Part shown: piece by piece, positions 43,625 to 43,667 of the stretch | Numbering within the stretch: the first letter of the stretch is position 1 | Layout: every line of letters starts with the position of its first letter | Assembly: GCA_002071485.1 (NCBI GenBank) | Contig: MWFF01000084.1 | Span: forward strand, 1 to 43,667 | Direction of reading: 5' to 3' | Source: Verrucomicrobia bacterium ADurb.Bin006 | GTDB taxonomy: Bacteria; Verrucomicrobiota; Verrucomicrobiia; Limisphaerales; J093 | Length of the DNA stretch: 43,667 nucleotides | The notes under the pieces: model-generated | What the model was told of the DNA's origin: nothing | What the model saw: only the letters and a program-made list of their open reading frames with translations | Database searches by the model: none | Translations under genes and position numbers: made by a program

Positions 43625-43667
43625 AACTGCACGTTAAGACCATCCTCAACCGGATTCAACGTTTCAC
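43621..43667 (+). CDS. Probable ISL3-type transposase, first 15 codons (partial, runs off right edge)
   Basis: After AGGAGA and a 6-nt spacer the frame reads ATT-CAA-CTG-CAC, then VKTILNRIQRF. This resembles the N-terminus of ISL3-family transposases as I know them. There is no ATG; ATT, a rare start, fits the spacing from the ribosome binding site. Only 15 codons are visible, so the family call is tentative. Confidence 0.4.
   Translation, partial: MQLHVKTILNRIQRF

Overview
The window looks like a chromosomal contig from an uncultured Verrucomicrobiota bacterium, probably Limisphaerales/Pedosphaeraceae-like. This is an inference. It rests on high GC, three stand-alone prepilin-type proteins with C-terminal H-Xn-DG signatures, secreted proteins ending in '...RFYRVV', a Tat-exported GH116 enzyme, a YVTN/phosphoesterase lipoprotein, and many intergenic palindromic repeats. 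No rRNA, tRNA or CRISPR array was seen.

Layout. 0-4.7 kb is accessory DNA: a tyrosine recombinase running off the left edge, hairpin repeats, a translationally coupled HNH-nuclease/beta-class methyltransferase pair, a LamG secreted protein, and a broken IS91 transposase ending in a cluster of short repeats. 4.8-8.2 kb is a tightly overlapping operon (membrane protein, pseudopilin, ABC ATPase, ABC permease) followed by an FtsB/DivIC-like protein. 8.3-12 kb (minus) holds an alpha-oxoamine synthase and a GH116 glycosidase. 12.4-17.7 kb holds an EF-hand membrane protein and a beta-propeller/phosphoesterase lipoprotein, separated by a perfect 36-bp palindrome. 17.7-25.5 kb is mostly housekeeping: asnA, a PfkB kinase, thiE, a DapA/NanA-type aldolase, an FmdB zinc ribbon, selD and gapA. 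26-32.7 kb holds a secreted protein, a pseudopilin, an MFS transporter, a binding lipoprotein, aroE and a prepilin peptidase. 32.8-37.1 kb holds a 1133-aa exported toroid-type glycosidase-like protein and a third pseudopilin.

37.1-43.7 kb is again accessory. It has a graveyard of truncated genes (radical SAM/B12 fragment, PlsC fragment, PIN-like toxin, ARPP-1-like gene), a small ERCC4 nuclease, a WYL regulator whose promoter carries two operator-like boxes, a ScoMcrA-like HNH nuclease, an AbiE-like nucleotidyltransferase with a truncated partner, and the 5' end of a probable ISL3-type transposase.

Two points deserve most attention. First, selD reads through an in-frame UGA at exactly the catalytic cysteine position, so it is very probably a selenoprotein whose true start lies 123 bp upstream of the obvious uninterrupted frame. 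Second, the right arm looks like a decaying defence island under a WYL regulator, with two inverted or near-inverted TGACA boxes in the divergent promoter. The prepilin peptidase at 31.6 kb is the obvious candidate to process the three pseudopilins.
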